Assembly: GCA_004802705.1 (NCBI GenBank) | Contig: SGPL01000132.1 | Coordinates: forward strand, 1-64,000 | Direction: 5' to 3' | DNA length: 64,000 nucleotides | From: Bondarzewia mesenterica | Taxonomy: Eukaryota; Basidiomycota; Agaricomycetes; Russulales; Bondarzewiaceae | Part shown: positions 11,600 through 26,064 of the stretch, piece after piece | Position numbering within the stretch: the first letter of the stretch is position 1 | How the letters are laid out: every line of letters begins with the position of its first letter | Notes under the pieces: model-generated | The model's input: the letters and a program-made list of their open reading frames with translations, nothing else | Told to the model about the DNA's origin: nothing | Databases searched by the model: none | Program-made: the position numbers and the translations under genes

Positions 11600-11836
11600 T
11601 GTAAGGCAGAAATGTGAAGGGCAATGGGGAGATGACTGGAGATGATCGGCTGAAGACGTGAAGACTCAGAAGGACTCAGAGCGCAGGTGTTCGAGGTCAC
11701 GATTGATCAAATTTGGAAGGTCTTTATTCAAATGAATCATCGTAACTTCCTGCTAGTTCCTTCGCTCTGGCAGTCTCTGGCAGTGCTCTTCGTCTTTTGC
11801 CTGTAGGTCCAGTACCCTTACCTTGTACGGGCGATC
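11600..11836. promoter_or_regulatory. shared divergent promoter, BUD22 / cofactor D
   Basis: Only 237 bases separate the start codons of BUD22 (-) and the tubulin cofactor D gene (+), so both must be driven from this interval. No clear TATA box is seen. Confidence 0.5.
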
Positions 11837-14800
11837 ATGGAAGATTATGGCGAAACAAAAACGCTATCGAAATTCGAGAAACTTGATGCTTTTCGCAACC
11901 TTCAGCAGTCGTTTCTTGCACTCGATTTGAATGCTGAACCGTCTGTGGACCAAGCAAGAGACGAGACCATTCTTATGCAGAAGCTTTCAAAAATTGTGCA
12001 TGCGGTATTTTTCGAACACGGTTATCTTCAACTGACTGCTTGCCTATCAGCTCAACGAATACCAGGAGCAGTCATATCTCCTTGACGCTTTCTTGGAAGA
12101 GCTCGTCACTCCGGTTGTGAACAAACTGAAAGACCATATCGTGACAAGCAGCCAAGCTTTGACTACTACGACCAGACTGTCTCGCCTATCCCTCCTGCTC
12201 TACAACTATATTAAATGCCGTGGATATAAAACCATAAGTCCGTCTTACGTCTTTTCACACTACTAGATACCTGAAGTACGAACAGTCAGGTTCTTTCCAC
12301 ATGAAATTGCGGATCTGTCTATTGCCCTGGAATTTATCCGGAGCATGGGAAGTATTTCAGATTCGTCACTCTGGTCGCTGCGTTATGTCGTCCTCTTGTG
12401 GCTTTCGTTAATATGCATGATACCGTTTGATCTGGCTCAATTCGACGAAACACAACAATCGGGGAGAACTGCCGCTGCCATAGAGGCAACGGCGAAAACC
12501 CACCTAGCCAAAGCAGGTCTCGAAAGAGAGGGGGCTACTATTCTGCTCTCTCGCCTGTATGTCAGGTAGTGTGACATATTATTTCCTCGGTCCAACCGCT
12601 CCTGAAGATCGCAGAAAGGATACCCATGATCGCCTTGTAGCATTCCTAGATTGGTCCGATCCTATGTCGAGGACCGGACACGATCCATTCCCAGTGAGTC
12701 TGACTCAACTCTGAGAAGTACTTCAAATGCCTCACCACCTCATTTCGTTGCTCCAGCCTATCGGAACCTTGCAGATGTTATGCGAAGTCGTAAAGATCTG
12801 TCCTACGGATATTCTCTTAGACAAATTGCCTTCTATCCTAGGCGTTGCTCATATCGTGGAGCAAAACTCTTCTCTGATGAGCAATGCTGTTGTTCGCAAA
12901 CTCCGCATAAAGCTCGTGTCTCGATCGGCGCTACGTCTTCTTCCTGTGCGTTTAGGACGCCAAAAAGGTCAGACCGGACCGAAATCTGTTTAAAATCCAC
13001 GCGACTGATAACCTAACAGTCCGCGCTCTCTCATCGGTGAACGGCTCTGATAACTCAGACAGTTCCGCTGCAAACGAGGAAGAGGTCGATGTACCTGAAG
13101 AGATTGAAACTAGTCTTGAAGAAATATTCAATGCCCTCCAAGATAGGGTGGGTCACTCATTTGAAATTTCGTTCGATACTCATCGTTCGGCCTCTGCTCA
13201 GGATACGATTGTTAGATGGTCGGCAGCCAAAGGTGTTGCTCGTATATCGGAGCGGCTTCCCATCGATTTCATTGCACAGGTTTTCGATACCGTTATGGGA
13301 TTGTTCAGCATACATTCAATCAGTGTAGCCAGTTTATATGACATGCCCGCCATAGCTGAGAGTACCTGGCATGGTGGTTGCCTTGCGTGTGCAGAGATGG
13401 CTCGCAGAGGTCTTGTCCCCGTTGATAAGCTCCCAGTGCTTGTTGAATGGATGTCCAAGGTGGGAGGAACATTCCCGTGCCAGTTATCAATACTGATTTC
13501 TGGTGGATCATCAGGCACTATATTTTGACATTCGGAAGGGAGCGCATTCCGTGGGTTCTAGTGTCCGCGATTCAGCAGCATACGTCCTTTGGTCTCTGGC
13601 CAGAGCACATGATGTTGCGATGGTCAAGCCTTTCGCCAACGATCTCGCAAGGAGATTAGTCTCGGTCTCGGTCTTCGACCGTGAAATACATATACGACGA
13701 GCAGCAAGTGCTGCATTTCAAGAGCATGTGGGGCGAATGGTTTGTGGTTGTGTTTTCGCATGATCTGCAACACGTTGATCAGGAGGTTTTAGGGCATATT
13801 TCCTCATGGAATCGACGTTCTGGGAAAAACCGACTTCTTTGCTGTCGGTGTACGGCGGAATGCTTTCCTGGTTGCTGCTCCACAGGTCGCTGTGTAAATC
13901 CTTGTTCCTTCTGACACTTGCTTCAATCTCACATCTTGGACCACAGACACGAGGAATATCAACAGTCCCTGATAGACCATGTTGTGATAGTGACATTACG
14001 GCACTGGGATCCTGCTATGCGACAACTAGGCGCACAATCCCTTCGCAGGATCTGCGAGCTCAATCTGAGTACATTGGGCCCAGAATGTTCTCGCAGGGCC
14101 GTAAGTCCCATTCATCTGCATGACCTCAGGAGCTGACGATCCTTTAGAACGAGCTCCTTAGAACAGCCGACTCCGGCGATGTCCATGGCGCCCTTCTTGC
14201 CCTAACTGAATTGGCATATGCTTATCGACATTCCGCCTCTGAGCAATTAGAGAAACATAGGCGCGAGGTAGCCTTTCTTCCAGGTAGTACAAATTCTGGA
14301 CTCATCATGTTTTCAGATTTTTTCATGTCTGGCAGCGGTACCCCTGGATATGATCCAGTCAACTCGCAACGACCTTGTCACTGCATCGGCCTGTCATCTC
14401 ATCGCCAGTAGCATCACACTCTCTGAGATTCGCCTCGAGAAAGAGTCATCAGTCGCGCATTGGCGTAAAGTCGTAGATGTCGGTTTGAAGCACCGCGCGG
14501 ACAGTGTTCAAGAGGCCGCGGCCACGGCCATGGCCGAGGTCAGCAAACTTGTCAATTGCTCTCCAGTATTAAACAGATGAGTTCCCGATCTCATCACTCC
14601 GAAGTATTCCGGATTTGAATATAGAGTTATTCGAAGATACGGTGATCAAGGAATTCAAGTCAGGATCACCGCCAATGCAGCAGAGTCTTGCCAGACTGCT
14701 GGGAGTTCTTGACTACAACGCCCATGCACATGGAATTATGGAGGCTATCACATGTCTCTTGGATAGCGTTGATCCTTCGGTAAGACTAGTTTTTCACGTT

Positions 14801-16367
14801 GATAGATCATGTATCTCATATTTCTGCATCGTAGTCACCAACAAGAATGATGAGTGTCGAAGCTCGTCGTAATTGTTTTGTATCAATGCACCAGATTCTG
14901 ACTACGATCGTAGCCCATCTCGCAACACGTGAGGTTCACAGCATTATTGACTGGCTTGCGGCTCAATAATTATTACAGATCTCGAACCAGAGTCGACTCG
15001 TAGTCTGTTTCATGCTTTGATCAACGGTTTGGGGGATTATACAATCGACGAAAGGGGTGATGTGGGCTCCTGGGTTCGAATTGCCTGTATCCAAGGCTTA
15101 ACGTCCTTTTCAATGACCATGCTATCCCACGCGAACGCCATAACTGATTTTGCGGAGTATTTCCCACCGGACATTTATCATGCTGCCGTAGCAGGAATCT
15201 TGAAGCAGGGTGTCGAGAGGCTCGACAACGTCCGCGCACAGGCAGGCGAGCATATATTGCTATTGTTACAACACCCATTACCTTCCATTACTGGGTCAGA
15301 AGCCTGGCGTTTGCAAGGGGAGGGATTGTTAGAGGAATTGTTCCTGGAGTAAGTGTATCTTTCTTCCCACTGTGATTGATATTTTAACATCTTGCATAGC
15401 GATAGTTCGAAAACAGTCGGATGGCAGGAGGGATTGTGGGCATACCCTCGTGCCATAAGATTGCTGGAGATTCCAGGTTATCGCAGTTCCATCCTTTCTG
15501 GCCTCATGATGAGCATTGGTAGCAAAACGGATAGCACAGTAAGTCGCCTCCCCTGTTAATACCACATCCTTTTTGACGAGGACGACTAGCAACGACCTGC
15601 AGCAAATAGTCTAGTGGCCTACGTTCGAAAACTGCAATTAGCCGCTACCGAAAAGGATACCTATGATCTCAGGTCGTTCTCAGCAGACCTCATTGCCCAT
15701 GCTAGGAAAAGCCTCGGCTCCAACAATGTCGTTGTACCAGTGCTGCAGACATTCAATCTTTTACTTGAAGCTGACACCCTTGACGCCCTCGCGGAAGACG
15801 CAAAGGGTTTTAATTCGTATGCTTATAATTTCATGCATTTAATGATTCTGTACTCTCACTCCCATATTATCTCAGCCTCCAAGCATTGTTCAATATCGCA
15901 TCAAGAGGTGTGTCGAAGTTGAAGGGCGTTCTTCGGATACACGCGTGTATGAGAACGTGCGTCTCTTTTTCGCCCGACTCACGTCACCAGTCTGTCTCAA
16001 GCATCAATTTTAGCGTTGTTAACCTGCTGGCTATTCCAAAACTTCACGACGCATGCGTTGCAAAACTCACTGATTTTCTCACACATCAGTACCCCAGAGT
16101 AAGTCGCCAGTTCATTTCTATCTTCTGTACACTAAGTTCGGGCCAGATTCGCGCAGATTCTGCGGAGTATCTTTACCTCGTCCTGCAGACTAAAGATTTT
16201 GGGAGAGAAACGGACGAAGTTGAAGAAATCCTGCTTGAGACTGAGTGGTCTGTGTGTTCTGTTCACGAAACTTGACTCGATTCACTGACGTCACTCTTTC
16301 AAGGCCGTCTTCCGACATGCAGGCGGTTGAAGGGGCAGCCCATCATTTGATTGAATTACTTTCTTAA
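11837..16367 (+). CDS. tubulin-folding cofactor D
   Basis: The TBCD (Cin1/Alp1) family: a HEAT/armadillo-repeat protein that captures beta-tubulin, joins cofactors C and E to form the alpha/beta heterodimer, and stimulates tubulin GTP hydrolysis in the cytosol. Translation starts MEDYGETKTLSKFEKLDAF. Family landmarks in order: YQEQSYLLDAFLEELVTPVV (about 12060-12118), VRTVRFFPHEIADLSIALEF, LWSLRYVVLLWLSLICMIPF (12368-12427), THDRLVAFLDWSD (about 12620), DTIVRWSAAKGVARISERLP (13201-13260), VRDSAAYVLWSLARAHDVAM (13564-13623), DREIHIRRAASAAFQEH, VTLRHWDPAMRQLGAQSLRR (about 13992-14050), RGDVGSWVRIACIQGLTSFS (15053-15112), RAQAGEHILLLLQHPLP (about 15232) and VEGAAHHLIELLS before TAA at 16365-16367. 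About 15-20 small introns interrupt it. One junction near 12230 has ataagt where gtaagt is expected. No other clear break was found, so I call it a gene. Residues elsewhere were not all checked. Confidence 0.85.
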
Positions 16368-16666
16368 CCAAGCAATCGCCTTTCGCTGGCTGTATAGACA
16401 ACTCTTGTGATTTGATGTGCATGAATGCAAGACACGGAACTTCAAATGCAGCTTTGAGCTGTTATTTTACTTGCTAGCACGTGTGGAATGACGGTGTTAC
16501 TTTAATAGTGTACCGTGAGAATATACCTGTTTCCTAATCCGTTTCCTATACCGCCCTCAGCAAAGTAGTGCTCCTCGAATTCAGGCCTGCTAGCCGTTTC
16601 TCTCCCGGCAATCCGCAGAGGATCATCTTTTTGCAACAAGCGCTGCTTCATACATTATATAGTGCC

Positions 16667-18731
<2,065 letters not shown>

Positions 18732-21474
18732 AGGGAGGTGGGGGTACAGCGCATTGTTGCCCTTTTAATCTTTTAATTCATTCACGATCACCCTGTCTCG
18801 TGTTCCGGACTTCTTGTTCGTACATGTACGCACACGAGCCCGCAGTCCCCTCTGAACGACTCCTTCAACCTTCCTGCAGTTCTGCCTCGTTCGTACTCGC
18901 GACACCCAGACACCACCTATGGCGCTAGGAGTCTTGTATCGCCGTGCGCGGCGCCCCCTCGAAGTGATGCATCTTCAGCTTAAAGCTTCGAAGCTTAAAA
19001 ATTTTGGCATTTTCAGACTTCAGAGCTTCACAATCCAAAGATCTTTATACGTCATTCGGTCGACGCATGCACCGGTTGGAGTAAACCTGGGCGGGCGCGC
19101 TCCGGACATACCGGAGACCGGTTAATATCGACTCGTCCGCATAATTAAAGTACCAGGATACAAGCTGATGCAAGGCTTGTGGGAATCAGAAGTGCCCTGC
19201 ACGATGCTCAGAATATTCCTTAGGAAAATAATGAACGCATTATGAGGCGTGTGTACCTGCCTATGTGTAGCAGGATCGATTACGCAGTGACAAAACCTTG
19301 CTGTTGCGGGCGCTAGTATGCTGCCTGTTGGGGAGCGCCGTACACCATGATGAGAACAGAGAAGTTGGAGTAAGTCCCGAGTCGGCCATTAGATAGAAGA
19401 CTGGCTGCTGGATGCCCACAGGCGCACGCCGCACTCAGTACTTAGTCAGGGCCGGCGGCAAGAACGTGTCGGGAGGCATGGTGCATGTAGTATGTATGCA
19501 GCGGATCGACGCAGTGAGCCCGACTTAGCTTGCTGCCGTGCTCGAGTGCATTATGTGTGTACGTACGCACGTCGTAGAGCTTCTCAGACTGAAGAGCGGA
19601 ACGAAGAACGGAACGCCACCCAGCTGATCCGGCATATTATGTACGGAACTAATGCATGCCATCACTGCAGCATGATCCTAAGAATGCTGATTATGGTGAT
19701 CTCGGGACATACCAAACTACTCATCGACATCTACCACGATCTCCCGAGCTGTGCCTTCGCCAGATCAAATCTGAACATAAGCACGACAGATCCCTATTTT
19801 GGAGGCTTGCGCACCAGCAGGCTTCCACATAACGTTGCGCAAGCCTTGCTCTACTGATGCGGCAGCATAGCCGATCAAATAAAAGTAGCTGGCTGCTCGA
19901 GGAATTGTGTGAGAAGTTACGAGTCCGACATCACCAGGTGATCCTAAGGCTCTCACAGGCCTCCGAAAATGCCTATCAATCTGATCTCGTCGTGAGGTCA
20001 CCGCTGCCCATGACGGGATCAACGATCGCCTTGGCCCCGCGCGCGAAAGTCGCATCAATATGCAAATGGCTGTACTTGACACTCGTGAAGAATCTCCGAC
20101 TCCAAGATTTAGCAAGTATATACGCACGTGCCAGCAATAGGCCGGGGAATTGAAACGGGACGTCCAACAGCCTACAGGCCAGTTGACGCCACAGCAATGG
20201 GTGCCAGTACTGAGCGCATTATGATCGTTCAGCCGTCCGCCTTGTCTTCAGGCTGTTCGCCGGGCGCCAGTACTGTGGTTACGGGGCCTCAAACCTTAAG
20301 ACCTCCTATCTCTGCAGTATGACTGAAGGGGTGTCGATCGGCACGCCTTTATGTGGCGGGCGGGTGCGGCTCGTCGAAGGCTCGACGGCGAACGAGCCCT
20401 TGAACAACGAGCGCAACGAAAGGACGGTTACGTACAGACAATAGAAGATTGGGTGGATGGTCCGGAGCGGCTTTATTTAAGAGATTGCAGGTCGAAAACT
20501 CGATCGCAGAGAAGATCCTTGTTGTTTTATATATCAAATTGATTCCCGCACAAAGGAAGAATATGGACCTGAGTGGGGAAAAGTCGCTCACCCCACAAAC
20601 AAGACAGATCGGTGAGACAACAGGTGTCGTGCACGGCGAGCCGCCTTGTACGCAGCCGAAACAACCCAAAAAAGACTCCTCAGGTTGTCTGGGTGAGTTA
20701 TTGTCAGGAGTAAGTACACGAGTAGATGCGAGCATGCTGAGGACCTTCTGCCTTGCGGTTTCGGTAAGGCCCTTACCTAGAACGAGTTCAAAACCACGTT
20801 ATGCACGCCTCATGTCCTGATATCTAGCTCCGGAAGTGCCGAAAGCGTGGGTTATCAATACTCATCAGGGGATGGAGAGAATCGCAAAATTGGAAGGCGA
20901 ACCGCGCCGAGGCTGGAGGGAATTGAAGGCGTGAAGGGTTGACGAGGATGGGTACCTCCGAGAGAACGACCGCGCCTGTTCGAACAAGGGCCGACGGCAG
21001 TTCCCTCCTCCCGAGCGCTTAGTGCGTCTAATTACTGGTAATCAGGTTGTAATGCGACGCTTTACGGCGATTGATGCAATCGCAGGGGGAAGACACGCCG
21101 AAACGTTACTGAGCCCGAATCGGGCAGCTGTGAACGAGTTGAACAAAGCGGGCAACCGTGTTCGTGGGCGAAAAAATCGCCGAAAAGACAACCAGTGCGG
21201 TGAGAAAACGTTCAATGCGAATCGAGGTTTGACCGCGAGGGGAGCTGCGGGGATAAATTTTAAAGAAATGAGTATCGGAAAAAAAAAGTAGAGGGCAAGC
21301 GGAAGCGTACCTCGTGTTTGAGATTGAAGGCCGGCAGACTGACGGGGGCCATGTGTTTGACCTCGCGTCGAGTATACATACAAGGCCCTCCCAGCCCATC
21401 CTGTTTCTCACCTCCCCGCCCCTCTTCCTCCGTTGTCCTGCCTCCGTTGTTTCTCCCCCTCCTCTTGCTCATTC
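18732..21474. other. 2.7 kb gene-free interval
   Basis: No conserved protein, RNA gene or transposon could be recognised between the V-ATPase gene and TCP11. Open frames such as 20449-20820 (+) and 20349-20735 (-) overlap and lack family features. The composition is mixed, with GC-rich palindromic patches such as ccggacataccggagaccgg near 19103. A pyrimidine-rich tract at 21399-21472 just upstream of the TCP11 start is typical of a fungal core promoter. Confidence 0.4.
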
Positions 21475-24005
21475 ATGGACGACGTTGCTCGTGAGTCTCT
21501 TCCAAAGTCTCTTCCCATCCGTTCCCTTCCTCGTAAACGAAAGGCCGACGCCGACGATTGTGAGGTCAAAGACCCCTCATCATCGACACAGGAGTCGCCG
21601 ACGTCCGATTCTCAAAAGCTAATCGACCGATGCACCGTCCCCCCTTCGTCTGACCCTCGAAACATCCCAGCATTCCACTGAGAACTCTTGGTTTACTACT
21701 GATTCTAATCCCGGAAATTCACCGCTGCCTTCCCCGTCACCATCAGCATCTTCGTCGGCTTCCCCCATCCCCCCCTCGCCCGAGACCGACAGCCCCCCAC
21801 TATCAAAAACGTCCTCGTCTAGAAACCCCACCATCGCCTTCTAAAGAGAGCAAACGCACACGGCGTGCACAGGACCTGGTCACCGCTCTTCAGGCATTGA
21901 AAGGCAGCTGGCAATGGGCAACTTCGAGCTCAGGTGATACCAGACTCGTAGCTCCACACCCTCACCCTTCAAACAATACCTCTGACGCATTGAGTCGCAA
22001 CGGCTTCCCATCATCTTCACCGTCGCACATCGTCATCCCCATCGACCCATGTTCGCCCCATATACCCATCCGCCAGCCCCCCATCAACAAGGAGACGTTG
22101 AGAGAGCTTGACCTTGACTCGATTATGCGCAATCCTCAACTACGTTCGTCTTTCTTCTTGGAGCCCGATCTGTTTTTGTTTTGTGAAATTCTCTGCTGAT
22201 CCTTTCGCCCGTTCTAGGTCACGACTTCCTCTTCGATTCTGGACTGCAGTTCCGAGCCGCTTCAAGCCGCCGCAAGAGAGACCAAGCGGAGATGTACTGG
22301 AATGCGGTGTTTCTTGAGCTCGAAACTGGCTGTACCTGCGTCACCTTCGACATCCATGGTCGGCCACATGGGTGTCAATGTGTCTGCAGGAAGCTACCAA
22401 CGCCCCCGGCAGACCCCATCATCGCTTGTATGCCCTTGCGTCAGCGTCTCACGTTGCGGATGCCAAGCCGAATCAAACCCCTCTTCCATGAGCTGTTGGA
22501 AGTTCTCCTTTCTATCATTCGACCGCAGAATGCTTCCGTGCCCAGCGTGCAGGGTGGTAACGTGAGCGTGCAGCAGCGACTGCAGCAGCAGCACGAGCAT
22601 ACCGAGAGGTTGCATGCTGTCTTGGACCCAGAGCTGATTGAGCAGGAAATGAAACATGGACTGTATGACCCGTCGAGCACGTTCAAAGTCATCGGAGAGG
22701 TCATGAAAGCTCACTGTGCACCTATGCGGGATCAGGCTGTCGATGGTATGGTTGCATTGGCTTATAAGTGCGCACCAGGCGGGGAAGGCACGATAGCGGA
22801 TGCCGTTCATGCCATAAGGCACTGCTTTGAGATATTGGAACTCATGAAACTTGTGAGACGCACATCGCTTCCATCCAGTACCCCCTTTCTCATCCTTCCC
22901 TCTTTAGGATATCGCGAACCACCAGATGCAGACGCTTCGCCCATTTATCATACGCTCATCTCCTGAGTTTGAACTTCGAACATTTAAGGAACGACATGAG
23001 CGGATCTCGGATCCGCTTCAACTCACCCAGCAATGGCTCACCGAAGCCCATCAGCGGTTAGACGCGTCGCAATACAATCTCAACTATCCTGCACGGTCTT
23101 TCCCTTATCGATCGCTGGGCAAGCGAACACGCGTCATCCTCTCGACCCTCAAAGGTCTTATTGACTTGGTTTTTACACCTCCTTCGCCTGTTCCACTCTC
23201 GTCTCCACCCGTCACAACCACCGTCTCGCCTCGCCAGCCAGTCGTATCGCAGCTGCCAGGATACCCAGAAACTCTTTACCTCGATCACTCGCGCCTTATC
23301 CTTCTCACGCGCGATGCGGCCGATCTCACAGCCATCTACATGCTCCTCATGCTCTACCGCCAACTGCTCTTCTCGTCGCCACCGACAAATAGCTCAAAAG
23401 TCAGACGGGACATCACGCTGGACGACGCTGACCTTCAGACTCTCAAGAAGGAAATCTTCCAGCTCGGACCCTCCAATATCGGACGATGCTTCCTTCCTTC
23501 TGGGACTGGCCCCAAGGGACACCAGCCGTCGCAAAGCGACAAGGACAAAGAGCTGCAGCAGTGGAACCACGGTATCAAGTCCGTCGTCTTGCAGCTCACC
23601 GCCCGCGCGACCGAAGCCCGTCTTCTGCCCAGCGAAAAAAACGCCTTCGTCCTCCACCCTCCCGTACCATGCCCCCGACGAACATCTTCTCAAGGTCGCC
23701 GAGAGCTGGGCGGACAAGCACCTCCAGCTTGACTCGCCACTGAGCACGCTCATGCGCAACCGGCTGCGCGATGCCGTGTTCGATATCGTCGTTTCGACGG
23801 TGCTCATCCGCGGCAGCATCACCCCCCACCCCCCACCGCCGCCGTGGCACCTGACATCAAACAGGAGCCCGGCACCTCGACCGGACTCGAGCCGCTCGCG
23901 GCCGAGATTCGGCAGCTCGGCGAACGACTGTCGAAGCTGGCCGTGCTGCATCTCAACGTATACCAGACGCTTTACGAGCAGGATAGTTTTTCTGACGAGT
24001 GGTGA
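21475..24005 (+). CDS. TCP11/SOK1-family protein, frames interrupted
   Basis: The T-complex protein 11 family, which includes yeast Sok1, a suppressor of cAMP-PKA defects, so a link to PKA signalling is known for the family. Start MDDVARESLPKSLPIRSLPR, then a Ser/Pro-rich low-complexity N-terminus. The conserved core includes LVTALQALKGSWQW, LRELDLDSIMRNPQLR spliced (22143/22219) to HDFLFDSGLQFRAASSRRKR, YWNAVFLELETGCTCVTFDI, LDPELIEQEMKHGLYDPSST, and EILELMKL spliced (22852/22908) to DIANHQMQTLRPFIIRSSPE. The tail, LKVAESWADKHLQLDSPLST and LAVLHLNVYQTLYEQDSFSD, ends at TGA 24003-24005. The frame must shift at the A7 run at 23635-23641, in the C-runs at about 23821-23835, and within the Ser/Pro-rich part before 21840. 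Because these fall in homopolymer or low-complexity sequence inside a conserved gene, base-calling errors are more likely than decay. Confidence 0.8.
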
Positions 24006-24606
24006 GATGCTCGAGCGCAGTCTGGCCTCCCGCTCGCCCTCGTCCCCACCCTCGTTCATCGCTTCACTTGTTCAGGTCTTCCACTAAAGTTTCATCTGCC
24101 TGCGCTCGTTCTTATCCGTTCCTCTTAGTTTTTCATTCGAGGTATGTACCATACAGATTGGACCGCCTAGGTGTAGTACATACTTAATTTCGTGACGTCG
24201 TCATACCATGACGCGGCTCCCGCCGTGTTGAAGCAGCGTTTAGAACATGAATATACAAGATTCGCAATGATAGAACGCGAACAGTTGGAAAGCTGGACCT
24301 CTGCGAAAACGCGTGTTCAGAGGTCTCGCTTTGAGCCCATCTGAATCGTCCTCCAAGAGAAGTTGGCCTGCCAAAAAGGGCCAAGATCGGATGCTAAACT
24401 GGGCTTCACGGGAAAAGTTCGAGGGGGGAGGGCCAAAGAAATCTATGTATAGAGCGTGTGAAAATAGGAGAAAACATGATGAGGGGTGCTCCAGCTTTCT
24501 CGGCTGGTGGATGTCAGCACACTACTAAAACACTGCCGGATCAGTCACACTCCCTGTATAACCACCAGTCCCACTTTCTCTCTCGTCTCCCTGGACCCCG
24601 ATCGTC

Positions 24607-25668
24607 ATGTCGTCGAACTCTTCGCCGACGCCGACGTCGTCCAGTTCTTCATTTCCTTCCCTTTTCTCCGACAACCCCTCTCAACCCACCAACACCTCGC
24701 AACCTCAAGGCGGAGGCGGCACCTCCTCATCGTTATATCTGTACGTTCCGTCTGCACCTCAGGTGGAACGAGAGGAGGGACGGCGATGGGTGAAGCTGAT
24801 GGATCGACTAGGTTCACGTTTCTCGCGACGCTCTTCCTCCTGCTGTTCGTGTCATGCGCGATCGTCCTGCGCTCGTTCATCCTCCGCCGACGTTTCCAGC
24901 GGCGCGTCGAGGAGGCCATCTTGGCGGGCCTCATGCCCCCGCAGGCACCGGGGCAGATGGGCCGCAAGCGCGATTTTGGGGAGAAACCAAGAATGTGGAA
25001 CGCGTGGATCTCACCGCTCACGAATGACCGATGGGAAAACATCATGGTGCGTTTGCATCGTACTATTCGTTTGTTCTACGGTCTCGGCTCATGGAGTTAA
25101 ATTTTGAAATTTACTCTCTGCCTTTCTCTAATTTATCTGTACGTTTTATGCGGGCTGGATGGGTATGTCTTGTTCGTTTTTGAATCGTTGCGGTGACCAC
25201 CAGCCCGTCTCAGTCCTCCCAGTCTCCTTCAAACCCTCCTCACGACCTCTCACAAAGTCCACCACTTCCCCGGGATCACCGAACGAATTTGGTATTCAAA
25301 CCCCTCACTCTTATTCAAACGACCAAACTCGGGACGCCTCTCGCCCACCACTCGTGCGCCGAATACTTCGGAACCCGTTCAGATCGTCCATCCCAACAGA
25401 CGCCGCATCTGTCATTCCTCTGACACCCCGCTCGCCCGCTGTAAGCTCTCCACGGCCCGAAGAATTATCACAGCCGCAACCCGAGACGATGCAAGTCACC
25501 GTGCTCATCACCATGCCTTCGTCCCGGCGGTCGCACGCCGGGTCGATGAAGGGGAAGCAGAGAAGTCTGAGCAGCGAGGAGGACGGGGAGGACGAGGACC
25601 TGCCGGACATAGTGCTGGGCGTCACTCAGCGGTCGTTTCGGTCAGAGGAGTACACAAAGTTTTCTTGA
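24607..25668 (+). CDS. single-pass membrane protein, unknown function
   Basis: Three exons join cleanly: 24607-24740, 24810-25045 and 25203-25668. Residues 1-45 are a Ser/Thr/Pro/Gly-rich, probably lumenal or extracellular segment. A hydrophobic span follows (TFLATLFLLLFVSCAIVLRS), then a basic stop-transfer stretch (FILRRRFQRRVEE), giving an outside-N, cytosolic-C single-pass topology. The cytosolic part has KPRMWNAWISPLTNDRWENI, then a Ser/Pro-rich region and an acidic block (SEEDGEDEDLPDIVLGV). No domain is recognised, although such short TM proteins are common in mushroom genomes. Splice sites are standard (gtacgt, gtgcgt). Confidence 0.7.
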
Positions 25669-26064
25669 CAGGCTGTCCGGCGGTGATTCCTTTGCCCATC
25701 CTAGTTGATCGGAGAGACGGACTCCGCAGTCGTTAGCGCGTTGATATTTTTTCTAATCATGTCAGGTCCGGGATTTGCAAGGTACTGTACACGCAGGTCC
25801 CTTCTACCTTTTGTCTTGTTCTTGTGCTATCTACCGGCTACGTTATTGTGTACCCCTAGTCATCTTGTGTTGTTGTTTCAACCTTGTAACGATTGACGTT
25901 GAGCTCTCATTTCTTTCCTCCGAAATCCGAGAGCGAGTTACTGGCACGTAGATCAGTCAAAGCATAATGCATAAGGTGGATGGTAAATCAATGTGAAGGC
26001 GTAGATGTACTGTACTTTTGGTCACCCGCATCTATATGTATTTTTTCGTACGTCTCGGCCCAAC
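25669..26064. other. convergent 3' spacer
   Basis: The space between the stop of the membrane protein gene (+) and that of the F-box gene (-). It contains T-rich 3'-UTR-like sequence and no gene. Confidence 0.4.

Noticed and set aside
20349..20820. Overlapping open frames on both strands in the 18.7-21.5 kb gap
   Set aside because: No splice-consistent gene model, no conserved motif and no codon bias favouring one strand.
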